A DNA stretch of 43,277 bases from CBINFS01 sp966250015 (GTDB lineage Bacteria > Bacteroidota > Rhodothermia > Rhodothermales > DASSAV01): NCBI GenBank assembly GCA_966250015.1, contig CBINFS010000032.1, forward strand, positions 1-43,277. The letters run 5' to 3'. Of this stretch, positions 1-9,700 are shown piece after piece. Each line of letters begins with the position of its first letter. Position 1 is the first letter of the stretch. The translations under genes were made by a program, and so were the position numbers. The notes beneath the pieces were generated by a model that searched no databases, was not told the origin of the DNA, and saw only the letters and a list, made by a program, of their open reading frames with translations.

Positions 1-2675
1 CCCACGCGGTACTCGAAGACGAGCCCCAGCTTGTGGTTGCGGTTGATGTTGTCGATGACCTGCACGATCGGCCGGTAACTTTCCGCCGTTTCGTCCAGGA
101 TGACCGGCCTGCTGTTTTTGACGATGGGCCACCACTGCCAGTTGCTGTGGAACTCGGTCGGGAACCGGCGAAATACCGCGTGACCGGGGTCCGTGAGGAT
201 ACCCATGGTCCCCATCGAGAGGTCGGTCTCGGGATCGCCGTACTGGTAGGCCAGCGACGTGAACATTCCGAAGTTCCAGAATTCGGGGATGAACTGTCCG
301 CCGACCGATTGCCCCTCGATCTGCTCGAAGTCGGGGAAGAGCACCACGCGCCCGCCCTGTTGCAGCACGTCGAGCGCTTCCCCGTCCAGCCGCGTCGCCA
401 CGGTGACGCCTTCCGGGACCTCGGTGGAAACCTCCGCCGGGTATACCCAGGCCGGATAGGACGTTTCATACGGCGTGCCCTCGAGCGCCAGATGAATCTC
501 GATCTTGTGCGCTTCGTCCAGACTGCTGAGGTCGAGATCGATTCGCCCGAGTGAGGTCACGTTGCCCTGTGGTATCGGGAGAGGGCCGAACGTGCCCGAG
601 GCGAACGTGCTGTCGCCGCCCGCAATCCTGGCTCTCCATCGCACCGTTGCGTCGTCTATCGCGCCGGGGCTGTAGTTGGCCACCTGCACTTCCGCCCGGA
701 AAGGTTCGTCATTCTCCCAGGTGTACTTATCCATGCGAAGGAGCAGCACGACCTCGTCGTTGAAGCGGCGGAAGGCTTCCGGCTCGATCAGGCCTTTGCT
801 GTCCATGAACGCGTCGAGGATGCCGACCAGCGCCGTACCCTGGCCGGGATAGTCCTGCAAGTCGAGCAGCTGGAAGCCGCCCATGCCCGGTGTGCGGAGG
901 GCAATCTCAATGTCCGCACGGTAACAGATTGCCGAGAATGCGCCCGAGGCCTGGAAGAAGTCGTCCGCCTGGTCGAGCATGCCCTTCTCCGCGAGGCGTC
1001 GGTGGAAGATCTCGAAGTTCCACGGCTTGAGGACGCCCGTGTACTTTTCCATTTCGGCGTAGTTGGGATAGATCTGGTACTGCCCGATCTCGTGCCCGAT
1101 GACCGGTACGGGCGACCGCGAAATCGCACGCTCATACGTCCAATTCGTCGAAGGGTACACGGCGTTGAGTATACCCCCTTCTTCGGAGTCCAGGAAGGAG
1201 ATGGATGCTCGGACGTCGGTGCTGAGATCAGGCTGCTCCGGACCGGTGCGGAAGGTCGTCCAGTAATCGTCCCCTTCGGCGTACGACGGGTCCCACCCCC
1301 GGTTGTTCGATCCTTGCGCGTAGAGCCGGCGCGGATCGTGCGCGCGAAGCTCGTCGACCATCCCCTTGAGCAATGCGCGGTCCTGCCCGATCTCGTTGCC
1401 GAGGGCGAACATGACGAACGAGGCGTGGTTGCCATACGCGTCCAGGATGTTTTTGCCCTCCCGCATCATGAAGGCCATCTGGGTCGAGTCGGTGGCGTTG
1501 AAGCCGTACCAGATGGGCGTCTCGGGCTGGAGGTAGACGCCGGCCACGTCGGCCGCCGCAAAGGCGGCTTCGGGTGGCGTCCAGCTGTGGAAACGGACGT
1601 GGTTGATGCCGTACGACCTCGCAATGCGGAAGTAGCGAGCCCACGACGTGGTGTCCATCGGGGGATAGCCAGTCAATGGGAAAACCCCGCCGTCGTGTTT
1701 GCCCCGCAAAAAGGTCACGACGTCGTTGATGGTGAACTGCGTGCCCCGCGTCGAAAACTTCCGCATCCCGAAATCGAGCCGGTACTCGTCGACGGGTTCT
1801 TCTTCCTCGAGCAGCGTCACGACGAGCCGGTAAAGCGCCGGGTCGAACTCACTCCAGAGCAGCGCGCCGTCTCCCAGGTCGTATTCGAGCACCACACTCG
1901 TATCGGCCGAAACGAGCTCGACGCCGACCACCTGCGCCGGTACGTCGTGTTCGGTATCGGTATTCCAGGCGTCTGCCTTCAAGTGGAGGCGTACCGGACG
2001 AATGGCCTCGTCGGGGTTTTGTATGCGCACCTCCACACGGGCTCGTCGCGCTTCCACCTCGGGAAAGACGCGCACTGCCCGTATGCGCAGGGGGTTCGAT
2101 GCCTCCAGCCTGAACGCGCCGAGGATGCCGTTCCAGTTCGTCTGCGTGTTTTCAGAGTAGGCGTGCGAGCCCTCCACGGGTACGAGTGCCGGGTCGTTGT
2201 TCACCAGGATCGTGAGGGTGTGGCGGCCCGGTGTGGCGAGGCCCGTCAGGTCGTAGACCTGCGGTGTGAACAGGTTCTCGCTGAAACCGGCGGACACACT
2301 GTCCACCCACACCCGGGTCACCTTCGACCGCTCCATGATTAGCTCGACCCGTTTTCCTTCCCAAGAATTGGGAATCTCGACCTCCCGCTGATACCACGCC
2401 GGCCCCACGTGGATGTATTCCCGGTTCAGGTGCATCTCCGTGGTGTCGGTGTTCGGCCGCCCCTTTTTGTTTTCGTCGAGGCTTCCCGGCAGTGTTACCG
2501 TCTCGCTGAAGGGCAGGGTGTTCCAGCCGCTCACCTCTGCCGTATCGGCGTGAAAGGCCCATTCACCCCCGAGGTCGATCGTGTCGCGGAGGGGCGCTTC
2601 CTCCGTCGCGCAACCCGTTACGGTGATCAGGGCGAGAAAGTATAAAAACCGATGAGAAGGGAGACCTATGCGCAT
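1..2675 (-). CDS. Glycoside hydrolase family 2 lipoprotein, 3' end cut by window edge
   Basis: The reading frame runs from an ATG at 2675 to the left edge without a stop, so about 891 residues are present and the C-terminus is missing. The N-terminus is a lipoprotein signal: a short basic start, a hydrophobic stretch (FLYFLALI) and a VTGC lipobox with the cysteine at residue 22. It is probably anchored in the outer or inner membrane. A GH2-type sugar-binding beta domain follows (motif WYQREVEIP near residue 95), then an immunoglobulin-like domain and a TIM barrel. The likely acid/base is Glu428 in FVMFALGNE and the likely nucleophile is Glu529 in VIGHEIGQYQIYP, both typical of GH2 beta-galactosidase/glucuronidase-like enzymes. 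The exact substrate cannot be read from sequence. The gene is divergent from the carboxylesterase at 2925. Family is secure; substrate is unknown. Confidence 0.9.
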   Translation of the reverse strand, partial: MRIGLPSHRFLYFLALITVTGCATEEAPLRDTIDLGGEWAFHADTAEVSGWNTLPFSETVTLPGSLDENKKGRPNTDTTEMHLNREYIHVGPAWYQREVEIPNSWEGKRVELIMERSKVTRVWVDSVSAGFSENLFTPQVYDLTGLATPGRHTLTILVNNDPALVPVEGSHAYSENTQTNWNGILGAFRLEASNPLRIRAVRVFPEVEARRARVEVRIQNPDEAIRPVRLHLKADAWNTDTEHDVPAQVVGVELVSADTSVVLEYDLGDGALLWSEFDPALYRLVVTLLEEEEPVDEYRLDFGMRKFSTRGTQFTINDVVTFLRGKHDGGVFPLTGYPPMDTTSWARYFRIARSYGINHVRFHSWTPPEAAFAAADVAGVYLQPETPIWYGFNATDSTQMAFMMREGKNILDAYGNHASFVMFALGNEIGQDRALLKGMVDELRAHDPRRLYAQGSNNRGWDPSYAEGDDYWTTFRTGPEQPDLSTDVRASISFLDSEEGGILNAVYPSTNWTYERAISRSPVPVIGHEIGQYQIYPNYAEMEKYTGVLKPWNFEIFHRRLAEKGMLDQADDFFQASGAFSAICYRADIEIALRTPGMGGFQLLDLQDYPGQGTALVGILDAFMDSKGLIEPEAFRRFNDEVVLLLRMDKYTWENDEPFRAEVQVANYSPGAIDDATVRWRARIAGGDSTFASGTFGPLPIPQGNVTSLGRIDLDLSSLDEAHKIEIHLALEGTPYETSYPAWVYPAEVSTEVPEGVTVATRLDGEALDVLQQGGRVVLFPDFEQIEGQSVGGQFIPEFWNFGMFTSLAYQYGDPETDLSMGTMGILTDPGHAVFRRFPTEFHSNWQWWPIVKNSRPVILDETAESYRPIVQVIDNINRNHKLGLVFEYRV

Positions 2676-2813
2676 CTTCTTGATACCGGTTATGTTAGGT
2701 GATGGGGGTTCGCCGATTCGGGCGCTAAGGGGAGAGATTACGGTCAAACTATCAGGCGCCGGCTCTATTCGCAAGACTCTTACCCTTGAACGGATTGCTC
2801 ACGTTCAATTTGC

Positions 2814-2843
2814 TTGACTGACTTCTCAGTCACCAGTACTTTC
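2814..2843 (+). promoter_or_regulatory. Candidate Bacteroidota-type promoter for the carboxylesterase
   Basis: In the 249-bp divergent gap, TTG (2814-2816) is followed after 20 nt by TACTTTC (2837-2843). This resembles the Bacteroidota -33/-7 pattern TTTG...TAnnTTTG and lies about 80 nt before the ATG at 2925. A perfect 7-bp inverted repeat (2815-2821 and 2826-2832, 4-nt loop) sits inside the spacer and could be an operator. This is pattern matching only. Confidence 0.25.
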
Positions 2844-2924
2844 ATCCCAACGACGTCACGCCGGGCAGCTCCCACCCGCTTAATCCTGAAGTATTCCTTC
2901 GCAGCGTAAAAGCGCTTACATCCC

Positions 2925-4586
2925 ATGAAAACACGGTACATCTTTCTTCTGGCCGCGATAGCCTTGATTGCTTTCGCATTGACTCCCGCGGGGCGAGACC
3001 TGTTTGCCTCGATCGTTGGCCTGGCCGAGCCTCCCCTCGTCGAAACCGCCAACGGAACGGTTCAGGGCGTCACCCTGCCGAGCGGGATCCACGTATTTAA
3101 GGGCATCCCGTACGCAAAGCCGCCCGTACGGGACCTCCGCTGGCGCGAGCCGCAACCGCCCGATAACTGGGAAGGCGTACGCCTCGCCGACCGCTTCGGA
3201 CCCCAGTGCATGCAACAGCGCGTCTTCGGCGACATGATGTTCCGAAGCGAGGGCATGAGTGAGGACTGTCTCTACCTCAACGTCTGGACGCCGAACCTGT
3301 CGCCGGACGCCAAACTTCCCGTCCTCGTCTATTTCTTCGGCGGCGGCTTCATCGCCGGCGACGGCTCCGAGTTCCGGTACGACGGCGAGAGCATGGCGCA
3401 GCGGGGGATCGTCTCCGTCACGCTGAACTACCGGCTCGGCATCTTCGGCTTCTTTGCCCATCCGGAGCTTTCGGCCGAGTCCCCGCACGGAGCTTCCGGC
3501 AACTACGGCCTGCTCGATCAGTCCCGGGCGCTGCACTGGGTTCGTGAGAACATCGCGGCCTTCGGCGGCGATCCGGACAGGATCACCATTGCCGGTGAAT
3601 CGGCGGGCTCCGCCTCGTCGAGCGCACAAATGGCGTCGCCCCTGTCGAGGGACCTGATCGCGGGCGCCATCGGGGAGAGCGGCTCGGTGGCCGGCGTCAC
3701 TCGCCACGTCCCGCTCGCCGATGCCGAACAGACCGGCGTCAGGTTCGCAACGCAGATCGGCGCAAAGTCGCTGGCCGATCTCCGCGCTCTCTCGTCGACG
3801 GAGCTCCTCGAAGCAGCTTCCAGGCCCGGCGTACCGCGCTTCTCGATGGTTCTCGACGGCTACTTCTTCCCGAAACCGCCCGCCGAGATCTACGCCGCAG
3901 GCGAACAGGCGAACGTCCCGCTCCTTCTCGGGTGGAACTCGGAGGAAAGTGGCTTCCGTGGCATCCTGAGGGACAAGGACCCGACGCCTGAAAACTACGC
4001 CGCCGCAGTGCGTGAGCTGTACGGGGATGCCGCCGACGAGGTCTTGAAGCTGTATCCTGCTTCCACTGAGGAAGAGGTCATCCAGGCGGCCACCGACCTG
4101 GCCGGCGACCGGTTCATCGGCTACAGCACGTGGAGGTGGTACGAGCTCCATCGCCAGACGGGCAACGCGCCGACCTACCTCTATTTCTACACGCACCCGC
4201 GCCCGGCCATGGTCCCTGAGATGGGGAACGCCACTGCCGGCCTCGCAGGGGGCGTTGTGGCCGGCGATCCCAACGCCGAACCCCTCCCGCCCGCACGCGG
4301 CGCCGTACACTCCGCCGAGATCGAGTACGCCCTCGGCAACCTCGCCACCAACAAGGTCTACGCCTGGACGGATGACGACTACAAGGTCTCCGAAACCATG
4401 CAGTCCTACTTTGCCAACTTCATCAAAACCGGCAATCCCAACGGTCCCGGCCTCCCTGAATGGCCAGCCGCAGCGAGCGGAAAGGATGAACCCTCGATGG
4501 TCATGGTGATCGACGTCGAGTCCCGCGCCGTCCCCGAACGCCACCGCGAACGGTACCTTTTCCTCGACCGCTACCTCTCGCGGTAA
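2925..4586 (+). CDS. Secreted type-B carboxylesterase (alpha/beta hydrolase)
   Basis: This 553-residue protein belongs to the carboxylesterase type B (COesterase) family, which hydrolyses carboxylic esters. Residues 4-20 form a hydrophobic signal or anchor segment, so it probably acts in the periplasm or outside. Visible family features are the early ETANGTVQG and FKGIPYA motifs, the SEDCLYLNVW block, the oxyanion-hole GGG at 139-141 (YFFGGGF), the nucleophile elbow GESAGS with Ser226, an acidic residue in NSEESGF and a histidine in AVHSAEIEYALG. Length matches the usual 500-560 residues. A perfect hairpin at 4620-4649 follows the stop. Together with the neighbouring GH2 and CE1-like genes it suggests breakdown of esterified glycans or other esters. 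Substrate is not predictable. Confidence 0.92.
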   Translation: MKTRYIFLLAAIALIAFALTPAGRDLFASIVGLAEPPLVETANGTVQGVTLPSGIHVFKGIPYAKPPVRDLRWREPQPPDNWEGVRLADRFGPQCMQQRVFGDMMFRSEGMSEDCLYLNVWTPNLSPDAKLPVLVYFFGGGFIAGDGSEFRYDGESMAQRGIVSVTLNYRLGIFGFFAHPELSAESPHGASGNYGLLDQSRALHWVRENIAAFGGDPDRITIAGESAGSASSSAQMASPLSRDLIAGAIGESGSVAGVTRHVPLADAEQTGVRFATQIGAKSLADLRALSSTELLEAASRPGVPRFSMVLDGYFFPKPPAEIYAAGEQANVPLLLGWNSEESGFRGILRDKDPTPENYAAAVRELYGDAADEVLKLYPASTEEEVIQAATDLAGDRFIGYSTWRWYELHRQTGNAPTYLYFYTHPRPAMVPEMGNATAGLAGGVVAGDPNAEPLPPARGAVHSAEIEYALGNLATNKVYAWTDDDYKVSETMQSYFANFIKTGNPNGPGLPEWPAAASGKDEPSMVMVIDVESRAVPERHRERYLFLDRYLSR

Positions 4587-4619
4587 ATCTGCCTCCAGAG
4601 TGCTGCTTTTTAATGCACA

Positions 4620-4649
4620 GAGCGGTGCCGGGCTCTACCGGCACCGCTC
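4620..4649. repeat. Perfect 12-bp inverted repeat (hairpin) between two esterase genes
   Basis: The arms 4620-4631 (GAGCGGTGCCGG) and 4638-4649 are perfectly complementary around a 6-nt loop. The GC-rich stem lies 34 nt after the carboxylesterase stop and 46 nt before the next start. No T-run follows on the plus strand, so it is not a canonical intrinsic terminator. It could attenuate readthrough or stabilise the upstream mRNA. Confidence 0.6.
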
Positions 4650-4695
4650 AATGAGGTAGCTCACCCACTAATCTTCATCACATAGGGTCAGGATC

Positions 4696-5832
4696 ATGAA
4701 GGCTATCTACCGATCAGGTTTCTTTACCACGCTGTTTGTGTGGGCTTCGCTGGCTGGCTTGGTTGCAACGGCACAGCCTACGCCGACACCCAATGACACA
4801 CTGGTATCCGTCCGGATCTCGTCGGATAACCGGGTAACCTTCCAGTTGTATGCACCCGAAGCCGACCAGGTGGCTGTGACGGGTGACTGGAAGTGGGAGC
4901 CGCAGCCGATGACACGGCAGGAGGGGGGCGTCTGGTCTCTGACAGTCGGGCCTTTGACTCCGGATCTCTATACCTACGTCTTTTTTGTCGACGGTGTCCG
5001 CGTAATCGACCCGAAGAATACCACGATCAAAGAAGGCATGCGTAGCCTGGAGAGCTTGTTCGAATTGCCGGGTGAAGGAGCGGAGTTTATGGAGGTACGC
5101 GAGGTTCCCCATGGCGTCGTCAGCACCGTCTGGTATCCTTCCTCGTCGCTCGGTGTGACCCGGCGGATGCACGTGTATACTCCTCCCGGCTATTCAGACA
5201 GCGGCGATCCTTATCCGGTGCTCTACCTCCTACACGGAGGAGGCGACAGCGATGCAGCGTGGACCACCGTCGGACGAGCGAATTTTATCCTGGACAACCT
5301 GCTCGCGGAAGGTAAAATCAGGCCGATGGTGGTGGTGATGCCCGCCGGACATACGCCGCGCCCCGGCTCTCCCATGGGCGCCGGTCCGGACCAGGATCCG
5401 TTCTCACAGGACCTGCTTCAAGACGTGATACCCTACGTCGAGCAGCACTTCAACGTGTCTACCCGGAGTGAAGACCGGGCGATCTCCGGTCTCTCAATGG
5501 GCGGTGTACAGACGCTCAACATTGGCCTGTTCAACCCGGACAAGTTTGCGTACGTCCTTCCAATGAGCACCGGTTATTTCCCGCCTGCTATCGAAGAGAT
5601 GAAACAGAAGCACAGCGAGGCACTCAAAAACTCCGGTTTTAACGACAAGGTCAAGCTCTTCTGGATCGCTACCGGTACCGACGATGCCCTCGTTGCCCCA
5701 AACAACAAAGCCACGCTGGAGCTGCTGGATCAGCTCGATATCCGGTACGAATTCCACGAGGTGCCGGGAGGTCACACGTGGCACGTCTGGCGCCGCCTCC
5801 TGGCCCACTTCGCCCCGATGCTGTTCCGCTGA
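4696..5832 (+). CDS. Secreted CE1-type esterase (feruloyl/acetyl-xylan esterase-like) with N-terminal E-set domain
   Basis: This 378-residue protein has a signal peptide ending near ATAQ (residue 27). An N-terminal domain of about 90 residues follows, of the CBM48/early-set type found in front of many carbohydrate esterases (FQLYAPEADQVAVTGDW, then YTYVFFVDGVRVIDP). The C-terminal part is an alpha/beta hydrolase of the esterase D/CE1 family: LLHGGGDSD, nucleophile elbow GLSMGG with Ser267, Asp329 in TGTDDALV and His360 in GGHTWHVW. Such enzymes release feruloyl or acetyl groups from plant-type polysaccharides. It is in the same direction as the upstream carboxylesterase and may be cotranscribed. 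Family is well supported; the ester it cleaves is not known. Confidence 0.9.
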   Translation: MKAIYRSGFFTTLFVWASLAGLVATAQPTPTPNDTLVSVRISSDNRVTFQLYAPEADQVAVTGDWKWEPQPMTRQEGGVWSLTVGPLTPDLYTYVFFVDGVRVIDPKNTTIKEGMRSLESLFELPGEGAEFMEVREVPHGVVSTVWYPSSSLGVTRRMHVYTPPGYSDSGDPYPVLYLLHGGGDSDAAWTTVGRANFILDNLLAEGKIRPMVVVMPAGHTPRPGSPMGAGPDQDPFSQDLLQDVIPYVEQHFNVSTRSEDRAISGLSMGGVQTLNIGLFNPDKFAYVLPMSTGYFPPAIEEMKQKHSEALKNSGFNDKVKLFWIATGTDDALVAPNNKATLELLDQLDIRYEFHEVPGGHTWHVWRRLLAHFAPMLFR

Positions 5833-5965
5833 TGAGCTGTTGAAACAGGGCTCACGCGAAGGCTCTTAGGAATAATCCGGATCCGGTTTAGCGCTGATGT
5901 TAAGTTGAGGGGACTGCGAAACCCCCGTTGGCAGGGTGTGGTCTTCTACCGCAACCATACCCAAA

Positions 5966-6071
5966 ACGTCATCTCCGCGAAGGCGGAGATCCAGGAAGGA
6001 TTTTCCAAAGTGAGAATTTGGAGGAAGGTCGTACGCTTTCCTGGATCCCGGCTCGACGGCCGGGATGACGT
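5966..6071. repeat. Dispersed palindromic repeat, copy 1 core (two hairpins inside ACGTCAT/ATGACGT ends)
   Basis: The unit begins ACGTCATCTCCGCG and ends CCGGGATGACGT. Each half folds into its own hairpin: ATCTCCGC with GCGGAGAT, and ATCCCGGC with GCCGGGAT. CCAGG/CCTGG and the outer ACGTCAT/ATGACGT also pair across the unit. The right flank contains TCTGCG...TCTGCGG and TTCGCGCCTTCGCGTG (6181-6196), which recur around copy 2. A degenerate left arm may start near 5851. It resembles the widespread intergenic GTCAT...ATGAC palindromes (REP/dRS3-like). It is non-coding. Confidence 0.8.
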
Positions 6072-6207
6072 GTTTTTAGGGTTTCCAGTCTTAAAATAAC
6101 GCCCCGTCTACGGTTTACTCCCCCAAAAAAATCATCTGCGCTAATCTGCGGCCGTCCCCGGATTGTAGTCTGATCCTTTTTTCGCGCCTTCGCGTGCAAC
6201 GAATGTC

Positions 6208-6246
6208 ATTCCGCTGACCGGACGCGAAATGTCCGGTCAGCGGAAT
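6208..6246. repeat. Perfect 16-bp hairpin upstream of the small gene and nuclease operon
   Basis: ATTCCGCTGACCGGAC at 6208-6223 is perfectly complementary to 6231-6246, with a 7-nt loop GCGAAAT. It is not followed by a T-run, so it is unlikely to be a simple terminator. It lies just before TATAAT at 6254-6259 and within 70 nt of the first gene of the block, so it could be an operator or a 5' end structure. Confidence 0.65.
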
Positions 6247-6313
6247 CTGCTGGCGTATAATGGGAGAAGTAGAAGGTTTTCTTCCCCCAATCGCCATGCG
6301 GATCATCAACGGT

Positions 6314-6679
6314 ATGAAAATCGCCGGGCGCGACGACCTCTCCAGGTGGTTCGACGAAGGGGTCGCCCGTGGAGCCACCCACATGCTCGTCCTGTACGAT
6401 TACTGGCACAGACGTGAGTATCCGCGGTACGTGCCGCCCTCCGAGGACGTCCTTGAAGTCTTTCGACTCTATTCGCGGGGTCTCACGGTTTCGGTCGATC
6501 GCGTCATCGAGGTCTACGACCTTTCGTTGGAGAAACAGGATCAGCTAAATGAGTACCGCGCATTGCACCTGCCGGAGGCCTCACCGCCTCAGGTGAGGGC
6601 GCCGCGGGTGGCCTATTCCGTTTCGACGGAGGCGACCAAACAACAAGACTCCGCGAAGAACTGGACCTTGTCAACTTAA
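6314..6679 (+). CDS. Small conserved-type protein of unknown function
   Basis: With the start at 6314 this is 121 residues. In-frame ATGs at 6260 and 6296 are alternatives; I prefer 6314 because MKIAGRDDLSRWFDEGVARGATHML has the look of a family start. The readable core is GVARGATHMLVLYDYWHRREYPRYVPPSEDVLEVF followed by RVIEVYDLSLEKQDQLNE. From memory, small bacterial proteins with GATHMIVVCDTFDWEDYPVYV-like cores and a DLS...QLNE tail exist with no assigned function. There is no signal peptide, membrane segment or catalytic motif I recognise. The C-terminal ~30 residues look disordered. It precedes the AddB-like gene by 109 nt in the same direction and may be its first operon partner. Confidence 0.65.
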   Translation: MKIAGRDDLSRWFDEGVARGATHMLVLYDYWHRREYPRYVPPSEDVLEVFRLYSRGLTVSVDRVIEVYDLSLEKQDQLNEYRALHLPEASPPQVRAPRVAYSVSTEATKQQDSAKNWTLST

Positions 6680-6788
6680 CCCTATATAATTCTTACCCGA
6701 AACCGATACAGCGAGTGCAGAGGAAGACGTCGAAAGACGGGTTTGTGAGGGGGATTGTATCGTCCATAGTGTTGCCCCGAGTCAAACC

Positions 6789-9700
6789 ATGCCGGATCCA
6801 TACCCTGCGCCGTATCACCTGCGGCAGCTAGCTTCCCTCTGCACCAAGTACCCTCTGCAGCCCAAGGTGGTCTTCCTCCCGAAGCAGCAGCTGGGCCGGG
6901 CCGTCCTCTTTGCACTCGGTAAATCGGGGGTTCGGTGGGTCAACCTGCACACGTCGACGCCCCTCGACCACGCCCGTGAAGCCACCGCTCCCGTCATCGC
7001 CCGCGACCAAAAACGTCTGCTCTCCAAAGCCGCAGCACTTTTTGTCACGGCGTCGTCGCTCACGCAGCCGATCGACCTCAAGCCGGACCCAATCCCTCTC
7101 GCCTCGATCGGACCGGGACTCGTCCGCACGTTCGCCTCGACCTTCCAGGAGCTTCGTCTGGCCGGCGTGACGCCGGACGAGCTCTACCACGCCACCGGAT
7201 CGGCGCGAATGCAGGCTCTCGCCGAACGGTACCGGCACTACCTCGATCTTCTGGAGGAAGACGGTCTGGTCGACGAGGCCGGCGTGCTGGAAGTGGCCAT
7301 CGACTCGCTCCGAAACATCGAGGACAGGCAAGACAGGACGATCTACGCCGTCTTCGACGACGTCGAGCTCACGCCGCTCGCTTTCGAATACCTCCGGCAG
7401 CTCACGCGTACCGGGTCGGCTTTTTACCGGATCGGGTGCGATGCGCCCGGCATCGCGCCCCCACCCCGATCCGCCGCCGCCCTGTTTCCGGAAGCGCCTT
7501 ATCCCGAAAGTGAGATCGAGATCGGGGCAGGGGGGTACCTATTCGATCCGGACAGCCTTCCGCAGGAACGTCAGGTAAATCTCCATTTCGTGCGGAGTAT
7601 CGGCGTCGAGAACGAGTTCCGGGCTGCGCTGCGGCACATTCTCGACAACGAGCTGCCCCTGGACGCCGTCGAGATCGCCTACACGGAGAATCGGCCGTAC
7701 CTGACGCTCATTCACAGCACAGCCGAGCGGCTCGGGCTGCCCGTGACGCTCTCCGCGGGGTTACCGCTTACTCATACACGGGTCGGGCAGGCTGTACGAT
7801 TCTTCCTGTACTGGATCGAGCACCGCCTGGCGCCCGACGACTTGATCCGGATGCTCCGGGGCGGCCTCGTCCGGCTCGACCGCCTGCCCTTCGCGCACGA
7901 TCTCAACCCCCAGCAGGCCGCGACCCTGCTGGCCGGCCTTCCCATCGGTGAAGGGAAGGAAGCCTACTTCAAGGCGCTGGCCTTTTTGCAAACCGACCTC
8001 GAAAACGCGCTCCAGCGCCAGTCCGGCGACCTGGCGAAATCGACCGAAACCCGGCTGAACCAGATCGTGCAGCTCCAACGGATCCTCCAACGTCTGTTCG
8101 ATCAGGTGCCGGATGGAGCCAGTGTCTCCTTGCGCGACCTTGCGACCGGCGCCGCGACCTTTTTAGTCCTGTTTGGTCCGGTCGACGAGCCAAAAGAAAA
8201 GAAGTACGAAAGGGAAGCGTACACGAACGATGAGTTCGTCTTTCAACAGTTGCGCGGACAGTTCGCCGCGCTGGCAGACCTCCGGTATTCCGATAAGCCG
8301 GAGCAGCTTGCGCGAATGCTACGCGAGCTGATCGAAGGCGAGTTCATCCGGGCGAGTGCGCCCGCACCGGGCTGCCTCCACGTCGGTCCTCTTGAAGGCG
8401 CTGGCCTATCCGGGCGGCCGCACCTTTTCGTGCTGGGCCTGGACGAGAGCACCGCCGTCCCGGCGGGAGTCGAAAATCCACTCCTCCTCGATGCCGAACG
8501 CCTTAGCCTCAAAAAATCCGGGATCGACCTGCCTCTCAGGCGCGACGTCATGGAGCTTCCCGCCTGGCATCTGGTCCAGTCGCTCGCACGCGTGATGGGC
8601 CGCGTGGTGCTGGTGGCAAACCGGCTCGACCTGCTCGACAACCGTGAGCTCGCCCCGTCGTCGCTGTTCCTCCGGGCTGCGCGCCTCAGGGGATTTGAGA
8701 ACGTCGAGAACGCCCTCTCGGCCATTCCGATCTGCGGGTTCCTCCCCGGCGACGAGCCGGACTGGCTGCTCGACGACCTCGAAATGTGGCTCACGGCACG
8801 TCACGACCCCTCGATGGCGGCTAAGCTCGACGAAGATTACAAGTGGTGCCGCAAGGGCCTCCTCGCAGCCACTTTTCGGGCTGAAGAGCCTTTTACGACC
8901 TTCGACGGCCGCATCAGCGATTCGGCATGTCCTGAGCTCGACCCCTTCACAGCCGGTGGAAGGGTCTCGCCCTCCCGTCTCGAGCTGCTGGCGGCCTGCC
9001 CCTTTGCCTATTTCCTCAAATACGTCCTGAGGCTGCAACCACCCGACGAAGACGTACGCGAGGAAGGGGAGTGGCTCGACAGGGCTGGGGAGGGGAACGT
9101 GCTACACGAGGTCTTCCGCCGTTTTATGTCCCGGCTGAAAGAAACCGGTCAGAAGCCTCGTGAAGAGCACCGGGACCTGCTCGAAAACACCGTCGACGAG
9201 GTGCTCGCCGAGCTGACCGACCGCTTCCCCCCGCCGAATCCTGCGATCGCCTACAACGTCGAGCGGCGGGTTCGGGAAGGGGCGCGCATTTTCCTGGCCG
9301 CCGAAATCGACGGTAACACGGACGCCGAGCCCTTCGCCTTCGAGCTCGGCTTCGGCCTCGAAGAACACGAAGTCAGATTGTCGCCCGACGGCGAGCGGCT
9401 TCCGGACCAAAACGTCGGTCCGCTCACCATACCCCTGAAGGGTACGGCTATACGGTGCAGGGGATGGGTCGACCGCGTCGACCGCCGGCCCGACGGGTCA
9501 CTCGTCGTCTGGGACTACAAAACCGGCAGGAACCGGTTCGACGCCGACAACCCGCTGCAGGAGGGCCGGTCGCTCCAGTGGGCGATCTATGCATACGCCG
9601 TCGAGGAGCTGCTGAAAAGGCCGGTCAGCCAGGCTGGTTACTTCTTCACGAGCGCCCGTGAGGTCGGCGATCGATTGATCCTGACGCCGCCGCCCCGCGA

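Larger units (their letters stand above)
5833..6313. other. 480-bp intergenic stretch filled by a palindromic repeat and a hairpin
   Basis: I see no convincing gene here. The short open frames on both strands run through the repeat and resemble no family I know. The stretch holds one copy of a ~350-bp composite palindrome (about 5851-6196, core 5966-6071), then a separate perfect 16-bp hairpin (6208-6246), then TATAAT at 6254-6259, and then the candidate starts of the small gene (6260, 6296, 6314). A related large repeat reappears at 18262-18626. Confidence 0.6.

Noticed and set aside
1002..2342. 446-residue open frame on the plus strand and a 215-residue minus frame at 788-1435
   Set aside because: Both lie over the GH2 gene, whose own frame carries the lipobox and both catalytic glutamates. 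The alternatives have low-complexity, Arg-rich or motif-free sequence.
2916..4544. 542-residue open frame on the minus strand opposite the carboxylesterase
   Set aside because: It is a codon-bias mirror of the real gene. It shows no family motif, while the plus strand has a full catalytic triad.
5905..6199. Short open frames within the 5.9-6.2 kb gap
   Set aside because: They run through the palindromic repeat and have no matching family or convincing start.
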